64,000 bases of DNA from Symmetrospora coprosmae (lineage: Eukaryota > Basidiomycota > Cystobasidiomycetes > Symmetrosporaceae), in contig VUYT01000004.1 of NCBI GenBank assembly GCA_008802785.1, positions 310,001 through 374,000 of the forward strand, given 5' to 3'. Shown piece by piece: positions 43,898-54,075 of this stretch. The position numbers were made by a program, and so were the translations under genes. How positions within the stretch are numbered: the first letter of the stretch is position 1; every line of letters begins with the position of its first letter. The notes below the pieces were generated by a model, which worked only from the letters and a program-made list of their open reading frames with translations, made no database searches and was not told where the DNA came from.

Positions 43898-46679
43898 ATG
43901 GCAGGAGCAAAGAAGGCAGCAGGAGAGAGTGCGACGGCCTCCTCAGTCGATTCGTCCTCGTCCACAGCCCCGAAGCGTCGGAAGAATGCGCCGACGCAGC
44001 TCCCGCCTGCGACCGCAACGAGCTCGTCGGACTCGCCCGAATCCTCTGGGTCTGAAGAGCCTGGCATCGTCGTCAAGCTAAGGCAGGGCAAGAGTGGGAT
44101 CCGCATCGATGCTGTGGGTAGTTCTGCTGGGCCCTACGCTGCTGTTACATGGAAAGAGCGAGCTCTTGACGACCTTCTTCCTGCCCTCACTTTCCGCGCC
44201 TCTCGGCGATTCCTGGATGTTCCCGATACTCTGCACGCAATGCGCGTCGGCCGACATTGCGATTGGACTCCTACGTTGCCTGGCATAATGCGTTCTCCAG
44301 CCGGGAACGCCCTACGACGAGATCTCCTTGACCGAGTCGTTCCTCAGCGGCCTGCGCCGCGGTAAGCCGCCGCCAATACCCCTGAAGCAGCGCCGGCGCC
44401 TATTCTTTATCGGCGGTTCGCTGCTTGGCGTACTCCTGTCCTTCCTCCTTCTCGCAAACACAAAGTCGTACCAAGCCGCGCTGTTCAGCGAGCTCGAATC
44501 CAAATTCAATGGTCTCGAACTAGGTTTCCCGACAACGGGATGGTCGGAGCTCTCGGGCATGTTCAATATGTCAGATCTCTTTGCGCCCCAGGCGCGCTCC
44601 TGGCTCGAGAACCGCGACTTCAAGGTCGGGCGCGAGGCGAAGGAGGCCGGCATGGCCAAGAAGCACGCCGTCATCCTCATTCCGGGAGTCATTTCGTCTG
44701 GACTCGAGTCCTGGGGAACAGACCCGGACACGGCCTCCTTCTTCCGCAAGCGTGTGTGGGGAGGAGGATCGATGGTGCGTGCTTGCTGCATGCGCGATCT
44801 GGCTCACAGGACGGCCCGTCTGATCTATACCTGTGCTCACTCAGGTTCAAGCCGTTGTGACGAGGAAGCAGCAGTGGATCAAGGCATTGTCGCTTGATCC
44901 AGTCACTGGCCTCGATCCACCAGGCGTCAAGGTCCGCTCGGCGCAAGGCCTGGACGCCGCCTCTTACTTTATCACGGGCTACTGGATCTGGTAAGCGCGA
45001 GAGGCCGCAGCAGGCGTGATTACGGTCCTGACATCAAGTTCTTTACGCTCAGGTCCAAGATCATCGAGAATTTGGCGGCCATTGGCTACGACTACAACGA
45101 TCTCTCCCTCGCCGCATACGACTGGCGACTGTCGTATCTGAACTTGCAGTACCGTGACGCGTACTTCTCGCGTATGAAGGCAGCTATCGAGCATAATCTG
45201 CGAGTCACCAACAGGAAGACTGCGCTTGTCAGTCACTCAATGGGCGGGACCATCACGCTCTGGTTCTTGAAGTGAGGCCGCTCCGCCTCGAAACACTCGT
45301 TCCGCAACGTAAAATGCTGATAGAAGTGCCACGCGCAGATGGGTCGAGGCAGAAGGCTTCGGCAACGGCGGACCTGACTGGGTCGAGCGCCACATTGAAG
45401 CTTGGGCCAACATTGGCGGATGCATGCTCGGCGTTCCGAAAGCGATGGCTGCGTTCATGAGCGGCGAAATGCGCGACACCGTCGAGCTCAACCCAGCAGG
45501 TGAGCATTCAGCTCCCTCCAGACAAAGCCAGGCATACCAAATGGGCTGATGGATATTTGCGTCGCCTAGGTGTCTTTATGCTCGAGAAGCTGTTCTCGAG
45601 GCAAGAACGGGCAAAGCTATTCCGCACGTGGGCTGGAGCGGCTTCCATGCTGCTTAAAGGTGGAAATGCTGTCTGGGGTGAGTTCGCTCCATATGAGTAA
45701 GCGAGCATGCGGACTGACTGGCTTTCGGTACCTAGGCGATGAGAATGGCGCGCCGGATGACCCAGTCAACGGTACCTTGTCGACGCGCCACATGTGTACG
45801 TCGTCTGCATCATGGCAACTCTGTCTGCCTCTGCTGAATGTCCACGAATGTCTGTGTCGCTCCCGACTTCAACAGTCTACTTCAAGGATCCTAATGCCGG
45901 GCCGGACGAGATCAACAGCGCGACGGTTCAGCCGAACCTCACGCTCAACGAGGCCGTCAAGTATCTTCAGGAGCACACGACGCGAGAGTGGCGCGACATG
46001 CTTGCTTCCAACTTCTCGCTGGGCTTCGAGCGGAGCGCAAAGCAGCTCAAGAAGAACAATCTCGATCACACAAAGTGGAGCAACCCGCTCGAGGTGCAGC
46101 TGCCGCTCGCGCCGAGCATGAAGATCTACTGCCTGTACGGGTGGGGCAAGACGACAGAGCGGGGTTACTTCTATTCGCGGAGCGAGGACGTGGGCGCGGG
46201 CAACGTCACCGAGGACGCTGGTGAAAGCGGGACGGCGCCCAGCCGCGTCTCGTGGATCGACAGCAGCATTCATCTCGACAAGCTCGTCCCTGCCGTCAAA
46301 GCCGGCGTCGTCAATGGCGAAGGGGACGGGACCGTCTCGCTCATGTCGAGCGGGACCATGTGCGTCGAAGGGTGGAAGCGCAAGCTCTACAATCCGGCAG
46401 GGATCAAGGTCGTCACGCACGAGCTCAAGCACGAGCCGCTGGCGTTTGACCCGAGAGGCGGGCCGACGACTGCGGACCACATTGATATCCTTGGATCCAC
46501 GCTCGTCAATGAGGCGGTGGTGCAGATTGTCTCTGGCAATGGGTGAGCGGATCGTGCGCGTCTTCTCACTCACAGCACTTTTGATGCTAATACGTAGCTG
46601 TGGCAGCCATCTCGTCAATGAGACCATCTACTCGAGCATCCGCGAGTATGCAGCAAAGGTCAAATGGGATCACGATTGA
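43898..46679 (+). CDS. LRO1: Phospholipid:diacylglycerol acyltransferase
   Basis: Makes triacylglycerol by moving an acyl group from phospholipid to diacylglycerol at the ER. A Ser/Lys-rich cytosolic N-terminus with KRRK is followed across an intron (about 44114-44299) by PGTPYDEISLTESFLSGL and one membrane anchor (RLFFIGGSLLGVLLSFLLLA). The lumenal alpha/beta-hydrolase domain has VILIPGVISSGLESWG, YDWRLSYLNLQYRDAYF, the nucleophile motif ALVSHSMGG, WVEAEGFGNGGPDWVE, GEGDGTVSL (catalytic Asp) and TADHIDILGS (catalytic His). The triad of this LCAT-like family is therefore complete. The protein ends REYAAKVKWDHD at 46679. About seven introns, each 60-190 nt. Confidence 0.94.
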
Positions 46680-47181
46680 GGGGGACAAGTAAAGGCATCC
46701 ATATAACGCGTATCCGGCTTGCACAATAGAAGGGAACGGAAGCTGGAGAGCAGACTAGAGCGGCGGTCATAGCATTGTTGTTGGAAGATTGAAGACGTGA
46801 ACTTGCAGTACAGACAGACGACAGACAATCAAAGGGAGAACGCAGGCGCGTGCACAGTCTAGGATGGGGAATTCCGACAAGGACACATCGAGGAGGAGGG
46901 CCACTAACTGACGGAGCTAGCAGACACGAGTAGGTTGGATTAGGCTGAGGCCGGGAGAAGGGCGGCTGGAGAGATGACGAGTAGTCGAGCCGTACGAGGT
47001 GGAAGGGAGAGAGATCGGTCCCTCTGAATTCTCCGATCCACCACGGAGCAGCCGGACCTCCAGAGCTGATGTGTCGTTCCCATTCGCTCCTTGCCATTAC
47101 GTCACGGCCAATTCTTCTGCTCGATACCTCCTTGCCGTCCAACGCAACCTTCAACGCAGAGAGTGTGGGTATGTTCGCAGA
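46680..47181. other. Convergent 3' region between LRO1 and CDC42
   Basis: About 500 bp lie between the two stop codons. The open frames here have no recognisable content. I expect the two 3' UTRs and terminators, but saw no specific signal. Confidence 0.45.
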
Positions 47182-48314
47182 TTATAGAATGTTGCACTTG
47201 TTCTTCTTCCGCTGCACAGGTGGCTCGAGGGCGGCAACGATAGCTTCGTCGAATACGTTCTTGAGCTGAGAGCGAGAGAGTGTTTAATGTCTCGGATCAG
47301 CATGACCTGATCTCCCTCGATGTCGAGCGTTGGCTCGTAAGGGAGCGCATAGGGCTAGGCGCCCCATGCGTCCACTTATTGACTACTCACCCCGCGCTGC
47401 GTCAGTGCCGAGCACTCGACATACTTGACTGCACCGAGCTCCCTCGCCAACCGGTCTCCCGCTTCTGGCTGGACGGGTCTCTGCTTCTGTTTGCTGAGCT
47501 TCTCGACGACTGCCTGGTCGTCGCGCAGGTCGACCTGGGTCCCGACAATGAGGCAGGGGACACCCGGGCAGTGGTGGTGGACCTCTGGGAACCACTTCTC
47601 CTTCACGTTCTCAAACGATGCGGGGGACGTGACGCTGAAGCAGACGAGGAAGACGTCGGTCTGCGGGTACGACAAGGGCCGCAGCCGGTCGTAGTCCTCC
47701 TGTCCGGCCGTGTCGAAGAGGCCGAGCGTGTACGGGTCGTCCCCAATCATGACGGTGACGGCATAGTTGTCAAAGACGGTGGGGACGTACTCGGACGGGA
47801 ACTTGTTGGTGGTGTATCTGTGCGCGAGTGCGGGTGCAGGGTGCGGGACGAGCTTTCAGCACACCGCCACGTACGGAAACCGGCAGTCTCCGGTCCCCGT
47901 TTCTCTCGCCGGATGACAACGTACGAGATGAGCAGACACGTCTGTCATGCCGTGGCGGGGACAAGCGAGCCAAGTCAGCCTTTCGTGCTCGGAGACGTCG
48001 CTTGAGCTCGAGCGGGACACCACCCTGGCCTCTGAGGCTGTCCGCAGAAGCGCAGGGAACGGCAGGAAAGAGATGGGACAAACCTTGCCCACAGCGCCGT
48101 CACCGACTACGACGCATTTACTTTTGTGCGTGTGCGTGTGCGTGTGCAGTGCATTGCAGCGTGTTGTGTTGGGTGTCGACGCGCAAGGAGGAAAACAGGA
48201 GGCGGGCGGGCCGGCCAAGCACGAGGGCGCGGGCGAGATGGGGCGGCGAACCTGGAGCGTCAGTCGAGGGGAATTCGGCTGGGTGGCAGGGATGTCTACG
48301 CACATTGTCTGCAT
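47182..48314 (-). CDS. CDC42: Rho-family GTPase Cdc42
   Basis: Polarity GTPase at the plasma membrane. Exon 1 is 11 nt (48314-48304, MQT plus part of Ile), exon 2 (48120-48084) gives [13 protein letters not shown] (P-loop), and exon 3 is only 17 nt (47941-47925, TCLLI plus part of Ser). The next exon continues [22 protein letters not shown] (switch I), [21 protein letters not shown] (switch II), [22 protein letters not shown] and [10 protein letters not shown]. The last exon ends RKKNKCNIL, a CAAX box for geranylgeranylation after a polybasic stretch. Motifs match Cdc42 rather than Rac or Rho. Exon joins rebuild the family sequence without gaps. Divergent from the IRS4-like gene. Confidence 0.96.
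47925..47941 (-). other. 17-nt micro-exon in CDC42
   Basis: Minus-strand sequence CATGACAG|ACG...ATCTC|GTACGT. Its 17 bases supply TCLLI and two bases of Ser, exactly the residues needed between the P-loop GK and [10 protein letters not shown]. Both splice sites match consensus. Confidence 0.88.
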
Positions 48315-48870
48315 CTTGTACGGGTATCAGTTCTGTGCCGGCGCAGTGTCGGGGGAAGGGCCAGCGGGAGGGAGGGGAGAGCAGCAGCAGGAGGCGTGAG
48401 AGGGCAAAGGGCAGGGCAGGGCAGGGCAGGGCAGGGGCGAGAGAGCACAGCAGGCGCAGCTGCAGGCGGGCAGGGGAGGGATGAGGGGCCAACATGGCTG
48501 CAAATACAGAAAGACGAGAGAATAGGCCACACTGAGGAGCAGGGGCCTCTTGACTGCATATGATGCACATACGTGTTTGTCCGGAATTCGCTTACTTGCG
48601 CGCTCTTGCCGTGCACTCTTTCGCCTCAGCCCCCTCAGCTCCGCCCACCAAGGCAGCCTGCGCTGCTGCTCTGCCTCTTGCCACCATCACTGCGCGTAGA
48701 CTCTCATCCGAAAGCACGGACTCGAGGATAGCGAAGGTAGCCCAGGCCGCCAGCAGTCGGAGTCTGCCTCTCTCGCTTGTCGCCCGCCGCCGGCTTGCTC
48801 TGCGAAGCCGTCCGCCTGCATTCAGAGACCGAGGAGAGAGGCGCGTCGAGCTCCCTGAACGTCATCGACC
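48315..48870. other. Divergent region between CDC42 and the IRS4-like gene
   Basis: About 555 bp upstream of both genes contain a GGGCA pentanucleotide array (about 48,409-48,437), CAGCAGCAG and pyrimidine-rich stretches. No TATA box was clear. The array lies within about 125 bp of the CDC42 start codon, so it is probably in the CDC42 5' leader or promoter. Confidence 0.5.
48409..48437. repeat. GGGCA pentanucleotide microsatellite upstream of CDC42
   Basis: Five to six perfect copies of GGGCA (read TGCCC on the CDC42 sense strand) lie about 95-125 bases upstream of the CDC42 start codon. Confidence 0.85.
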
Positions 48871-50861
48871 ATGAGCGACTCGGAGGATGCAGCTCCAAAG
48901 GATATCAGGAGCAGGATTGCCGCATTCGAGGGCGGCGGAGCAGCTCCAAGGTCAACTACTCGTTCCCCTGCCGCACCACCGAAGAAGCTCGCTCCTCCTG
49001 CACTCCCTTCGAGCGCCAAGAAGCCTGGCGCGGCGCAACCTGCATCTCCCAGCTCGCAAGCAGGCCCAACGAGGCCTGTAGCTGCGCAAGGAGTTGCTGC
49101 ACCTCCACTCAAAGCTGCCGCAACCTCGCCTTCAACCACTTCGCTACCTCCTCGCCCTCCCCTATCCTCCAAGCCGTCGTCGTCTAACGCCGGACCCTCG
49201 CCAGTCTCGCCACGCCCGTCCTCTGCGGGTCCAGACGAGCTACCTGCAGCTCTAGCAAAGCGGAAACCGCCCGCCCTGCCTCCTGCAGCCTCCAAGCCCG
49301 TTTTGAGAGCCGCATCGGTGGAGACGCCGGCCTCGAAAGAAGCAGCCGCCGGACAGGACGTGTCCCAGGCTAGCGAGCCCGCAGAGGCCGACAGCGCACC
49401 CAAGCTCGGATCCGTCAAGGCAGCCCGGGAAAGGCTTGCCCTGCAGCATGCCTCGCCCAGCTCGCTGCCAGGCGCACGCACGCAGCCTCCGCCTCCCCGC
49501 AGCGCAGCGGTAGCCATGAAGCCTGCTGTCGCTCCTCCCGCCCCGGTGCCCCAAGCAGCCGCAGAACCGACACTGCCTCCGCGGCTTCCTTCGCGAGAAG
49601 CAGCATCGCCACCCGGCGAGAGCGCTCAGCCGGCTGCAGACCCGTTCGGCGACGTCTCGCAACTCGACGCGCTTTTCGCCTCGCCCGCGACCAGCGGCAG
49701 ACCGCTCCGTGATCAGCCGGCAGAGCGGACAAGCGCGCGACCTGCCAGTACCGATCCCTTCGGTGACGACAGCATCAGCAAGAGCCCCGCGCCGCCGCCT
49801 GCTCGAGCGCGCCTGTCCCCACCGGTGCAGGAACAGCGGAGTCGGAGCCCGTCCCAGCCCTCTCTGCCCTCTCGCGGACCTTCTGCACGAAGAGAAGAGA
49901 CGACGTTCGACTACGACGGCAATGCCATCTCGTCATCGAGCAAGCCTATCCTGCCACCGCGCGGCAAGGCCGGCGCCTCGGCCAATAAGCCAGCCCCAGC
50001 TTTCATCGACTTTCCAGAGACGGTCAATTTCGGCTCTTCCTCGACTGTATCGTCGTCCTCGCTGGACAAATATGGCTACGACAAGCCTGTGCACCGGAGC
50101 AAGACGCTCTCTGGCTATGCGTCATCGATCCGGGACGCATACTCTGCTGCTGCGTCCTCCTCTGCGAGCGGCCGCCCCTCGAGCAAGAGCACCAGCTTCT
50201 CCGACGGCTATTCGAAGCCTCCCACGCGCTCGGACACGATCGCAGCGCGCTCTTCGGGGTCGAAAGAGTACAGCTATGACGACAGCGACATTAGCAGCGG
50301 CGACAGTGTTGATGTCCGCACCTCGCGACAAGGTGGCAGCAGTCGCAATGACACCTCACACAACCCTATGTTCAGCCGGCCACACGAAATCGATAATTCC
50401 GGTCACGGCCGCGGCGGTATGGCGGCCGCAGCGCCTGTGAGCGGGAGCACCCTGTCGACCTTTGCTACACGCGCTCCGCTCGTAAAGAGCGACATCAACG
50501 GCGCTGAAGCAGCGAGCAAGACGGGCATGGATGCGGACCTGTGGGCGACCGCGCGGTACCGCGAGCTGTTCGATGGCATGCTCCGCGCTGTGCAGGAGGA
50601 CAGCACACCCGGACATGAAGGACGGCTGGAGGCGGACGTCGTGCGCCAAATCTGGGCGCAGTCGAACCTGAGCGACAGAGTGCTCGAGAGGATCTGGTGC
50701 GTGTGCTTCATACGACTATTTGAGTTTTAGTGCTGACCGTGCCTGCCATTTCGAACTGCAGGGAGGAATGCGACCCATACGAGCGAGGCAGCCTCGATAA
50801 AAAAAGCTTCTGCGAAGGGATGCTCCGAATCGACGAAGAAATTAAGATGCGGAAGAAGTGA
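48871..50861 (+). CDS. IRS4/TAX4-like EH-domain protein
   Basis: Yeast Irs4 and Tax4 carry a C-terminal EH domain and control PI(4,5)P2 levels and autophagy. Here two exons (48871-50696, 50762-50861) give 641 residues. The first 530 are low-complexity, rich in Pro, Ser and Ala, with several SRSPSQPSLP-like basic/Pro segments and NPF-like DPFGD repeats (ADPFGDVSQ and TDPFGDDSI). The C-terminal 100 residues (WATARYRELFDGMLRAVQ, VVRQIWAQSNLSDRVLERIW, EECDPYERGSLDKKSFCEGMLRIDEEI) form one EH domain with an EF-hand-like loop. The protein stops soon after, KMRKK. Domain placement fits Irs4; the N-terminus is not conserved enough to add support. Confidence 0.75.
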
Positions 50862-51023
50862 TGATCGAAGGCAACCAAATGCACGGACACTTGCTTCTGT
50901 TCTCTTCTACTCTTGTGTAGCATAGCCTTTCTGCAGCTGGACGGTACAAAAGCGCACTTGTCTATCGCGTATTACGGATGTCTACGCCCGCCCGGATGGC
51001 TCGTTATTAACGACCTCCTGCAG

Positions 51024-52270
51024 TCACTTGAAAACTTCCACCATGTACTTGCGCTTGACCTCACTCTTGAGGCCAGCGTCTTCGATGGCCTTGAGCTCGA
51101 CATCGTTCAGAGCTGGCAGTGAGACGATGGCAAGCTGCTCCTTCATGCGCTCCTCCTGAGCAAGTTGAGCCAGGTTAGATCTCACACAGGCAAGCAAAGG
51201 TGTCATCAACGACGCGCAGATGGTACGCACCTTGCTCGAAGTCGTGACCGAGATGTCACCCCTCTGTGCAGCCCACTTCAGCAGGACCTGTCCCGGAGTG
51301 ACAGACTTTCCAGCTCGCTCGCCTAGCGACTTGGCAATGTTGTCCACCACGGCATCGACTGGACCTCCCTTGTAGTGGACCAGAGGAGCGGTCGGGCTGT
51401 ATGCCTGAATCTTGATGCCCTTCTCATGGCAGAAGTCGACAATCTCCTTTGCCTCCTTCCAGACGTACGGGTGCAGCTCGATCTGGTTGACGGCCGGAAC
51501 GACTTTTGCGACCTTGAGAATCTTCTCAATGTCCTCGACGCGGTGGTTCGAGATGCCGATGTTCTTGGCCAGCCCATCAGCCTGGAGTTGCTCGAGCTGC
51601 TGCCACGCCTCAGCTTGCGAGGGCGAGCCTTTCGGGAACAGCTTCTCTGGCGCGTGGAGCAGGTACAGATCCACGTAGTCGAGTCCGAGCGTGGAGAGCT
51701 GCTTCTTCAGGGTGCCTGCAATGTCGGCCATGCCAGGGAGGATCTTCTCGGTGATCCAGAGATTCTCGCGCTTGGTCTCGGTAGCTTTGAGAGCCGCGGC
51801 TGCGAGTCGCAGGAACAGATATCAGCAAGGGCATCGCGGGTGCGTGACCCGCCTCTTTGCCCTTACCGAAACTCTCTGCATTGGCGTACCTGGCGAGCGG
51901 GGACATGTATCAGCTCGTTCCCGACATCCTACAGCGAATCGCACTCACACCTCAGCCGAATCGAGATGAGTGTAGCCTACATCGATAGCCTTGACTGGTC
52001 GCGATGAGGTCGAGCCTGCTTAGCGGGTGCCATCTTGCTCCGCATTCGCGCCTGCTTACCAATGGCGTCACGCAGCTCTTCGTTGACGCCGGATCGCCCG
52101 TACCAGGCAGTCCCGATTCCATAACCGACCGTGGGGATAGAGGCACCACTATGTACGGCGATGAGTGACTCAGCCTTGCTGGGTGCTGCCAATGCGTCCG
52201 CAGCTCAAGCGTGCCTGGTCGGCCGGGCTGCATTCCCTCCGCCATACCTGTTCAGCTTGACGGTCGACAT
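51024..52270 (-). CDS. Aldo-keto reductase
   Basis: NADPH-dependent reductase of the AKR3/AKR5-like type. The start at 52270 gives MSTVKLN, joined across a short intron to SGASIPTVGYGIGTAWYG. Further motifs are GYTHLDSAEVYANAESFGK with the catalytic Asp and Tyr, LDYVDLYLLHAPEKLF with the usual catalytic His, KNIGISNHRVEDIEKIL, AVNQIELHPYVWKEAKEIVDFCHEKGI, LLKWAAQRGDISVTTSSK (cofactor site) and MKEQLAI. It ends YMVEVFK, stop at 51024. The catalytic Lys lies in the segment around an exon join near 51,780. Four to five introns. Substrate cannot be told from sequence. It is convergent with the IRS4-like gene, with about 160 bp between stops. Confidence 0.88.
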
Positions 52271-53179
52271 CGCTCGTGATAGGCGGTGAGATGGGATAAT
52301 GCGAAAGGCTGATCTAGAGGCGCTGTGCATGCAATAAGTATGCGAATGCTACAGTATTGTCGTCGACAGGAGCCCGACGTGCGCGTCTCCGCTGGAAGAT
52401 GCGAGGGCGCCCTCCTCCTCCTCCGCGCCGTCGGCTGACATCCGACGCCGATGATCCTCTCCGACAGCGGCGAACGTTGATGTTGTCCACTTCCATGCTC
52501 AGACCGGCTTATTTTGACGCCATGTGTGCGGTCGCGCCACTACTGTCACGATGATCTATAGCTACAGGCGCCTCTGGATCCAGGTGCCAGAAGACTGCAG
52601 GCCGGCCCGAGCGAGCAAGAGGGTATCACCCCAATTTCTGCATTTGCTTCCGTCGACGGAGAGGGGAGGGACCCTCAAATCCGCTTTCGACGAAGAAGGT
52701 CAACGGCTTCAGGCACCGCGGACAGCTGCCAAAAACAAGGCAAGACCCTCGATGATGCGGAAGGTGCCCTGGATTTTACTTATTACCGCCTGTCGCGATT
52801 GTTGCCCGTCGGCTCCCGCGCATTCAGGAGGGCGTTGGGTTGCAGTCGTAGAAACGGTCCGGGACACAGATGGGGCCATGTGTCTATAAGCGTAGGCAAA
52901 CAGTCACTGCCGGATAGATCTGCAGCGTGTTCTCGAACTCAACGGAAGGCGAGCGGAATCCCTCCTTATGAAATCCATATGCATTTCAGGTGACACACGG
53001 AGGTGCCTCTGAAGTGACAGACACAAAGGCCCGCTACAGACGCTGCGTATAAGAGGCACTCCCTTTCCTTCTTTCCTCTCTCGTCCCTTCCTCTCGCATC
53101 ACTCTCCATCCGCGATATCCCTCTCCTAGCTCTAAGACCCTACCTATCCTCCGCTTCTAAACCCCAAGCACCAGACAAT
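52271..53179. other. Divergent intergenic region between aldo-keto reductase and the secreted barrel protein
   Basis: About 910 bp contain no supported gene. The right part has a TATA-like box (53,048-53,055) followed by a strongly CT-rich stretch (53,060-53,140), a layout typical of highly expressed fungal genes. The rest shows nothing I can name. Confidence 0.5.
53048..53055 (+). promoter_or_regulatory. TATA-like box (TATAAGAG) of the secreted barrel-protein gene
   Basis: TATAAGAG lies 132 bases upstream of the ATG and is followed by CT-rich sequence where transcription would start in fungi. Few other genes in the window have such a clear TATA box, suggesting regulated or high expression. 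Confidence 0.55.
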
Positions 53180-53861
53180 ATGCGCTTCACCCTCAGCTCC
53201 TTCATCCTCCTCCTCTCCCTTGCATTTGTTGCTATCGCAGCACCTGTTCCTGAAGCCGCACCTGAGGCTGAGGCTGGCGCGGAGCTCGAGAAGCGGGGCT
53301 ACAGCGGAAGGGCGACATGGTAAGTTCACCCCAAGGAGTATGGCATCGTTACTGGGAGCTTGACTGAGGCTATCTATGCTTGGTAGGTATGATGCGGGAC
53401 TCGGTAGTTGCGGTAATTGGCCTCATTCTTCCATCCTTACAAGCCAGGGCTGATTTTGGTAACTACCCTGGCAACTCGAAGGCTGGAGGAACTCGGGAGG
53501 CGAGAAAGTCGTAGCACTGCCTTCTAAATGTGCGTGCTCATTATTTGGCCCATTCGCGATAAGCTTTACTGACCTTGCGCATTCTTGCGTCTGCAGTCGG
53601 TAAGGGCAAGTGTGGCAAATGGGTCACTATCAAGAACAACAAGACCGGTAAGAAGGTCTCTGCCAAGGTCGTCGACACCTGTGAGTTGCGCTTCTCTGCT
53701 TCTCTGCTTCTTTGTGTCTATGTCGTTCTGACGCGTCCCCTCCCACTACGCGATCAGGCCCTGGATGCGGAGGTGGCTCGCTCGATCTCTCCAAGGCCGC
53801 CTTCAAGTCCATCGGAAACCTCGACCAGGGCGTCCTTCCCATCTCATGGAGCTTCTCGTAA
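53180..53861 (+). CDS. Small secreted double-psi beta-barrel (expansin/RlpA/barwin-like) protein
   Basis: Five exons (53180-53319, 53387-53412, 53482-53529, 53597-53680, 53758-53861) give 133 residues. Signal peptide MRFTLSSFILLLSLAFVAIA is followed by an acidic propeptide (PEAAPEAEAGAELE) and a KR site for Kex2-type cleavage. The mature part of about 93 residues starts GYSGRATWYDAGLGSCGW, the typical start of fungal DPBB proteins, and contains KCGKWVTIKNNKTGKKVSAKVVDTCPGCGGGSLDLSKAAF. The catalytic-like Asp (VVDTCPGC) and four Cys are kept. There is no second carbohydrate-binding domain as in true expansins. Such proteins act on or loosen cell walls, or inhibit enzymes; some are virulence effectors. 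The precise role here is unknown. Confidence 0.9.
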
Positions 53862-54075
53862 TCTTGCGTGACTCTAGGCGCACTTGCGCAGCTGCAAGGC
53901 AAAAAGGCCAGTCTCGTCTGGCTGCATCTGTATCGGAACGACGGGGGACATGTAACGGCACGAAGCATTAGACGATTAGTACAGGATGTTGTGTGGTGAT
54001 AGCATAGACAACGGATGGGATGGAGCATGTTCTGCAGCATCCCCCGGTCTGCATCTGACCTCAGGATCAAAGGCA

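Noticed and set aside
47182-48870. Mating-type or developmental gene cluster around CDC42
   Set aside because: No homeodomain, pheromone or pheromone-receptor gene is present nearby; neighbours are unrelated housekeeping genes.
53180-53861. Cerato-platanin
   Set aside because: The WYDAGLGSCG start and VVDTCPGCGGGSLDLS motif belong to DPBB/RlpA-like proteins; cerato-platanin motifs are missing.
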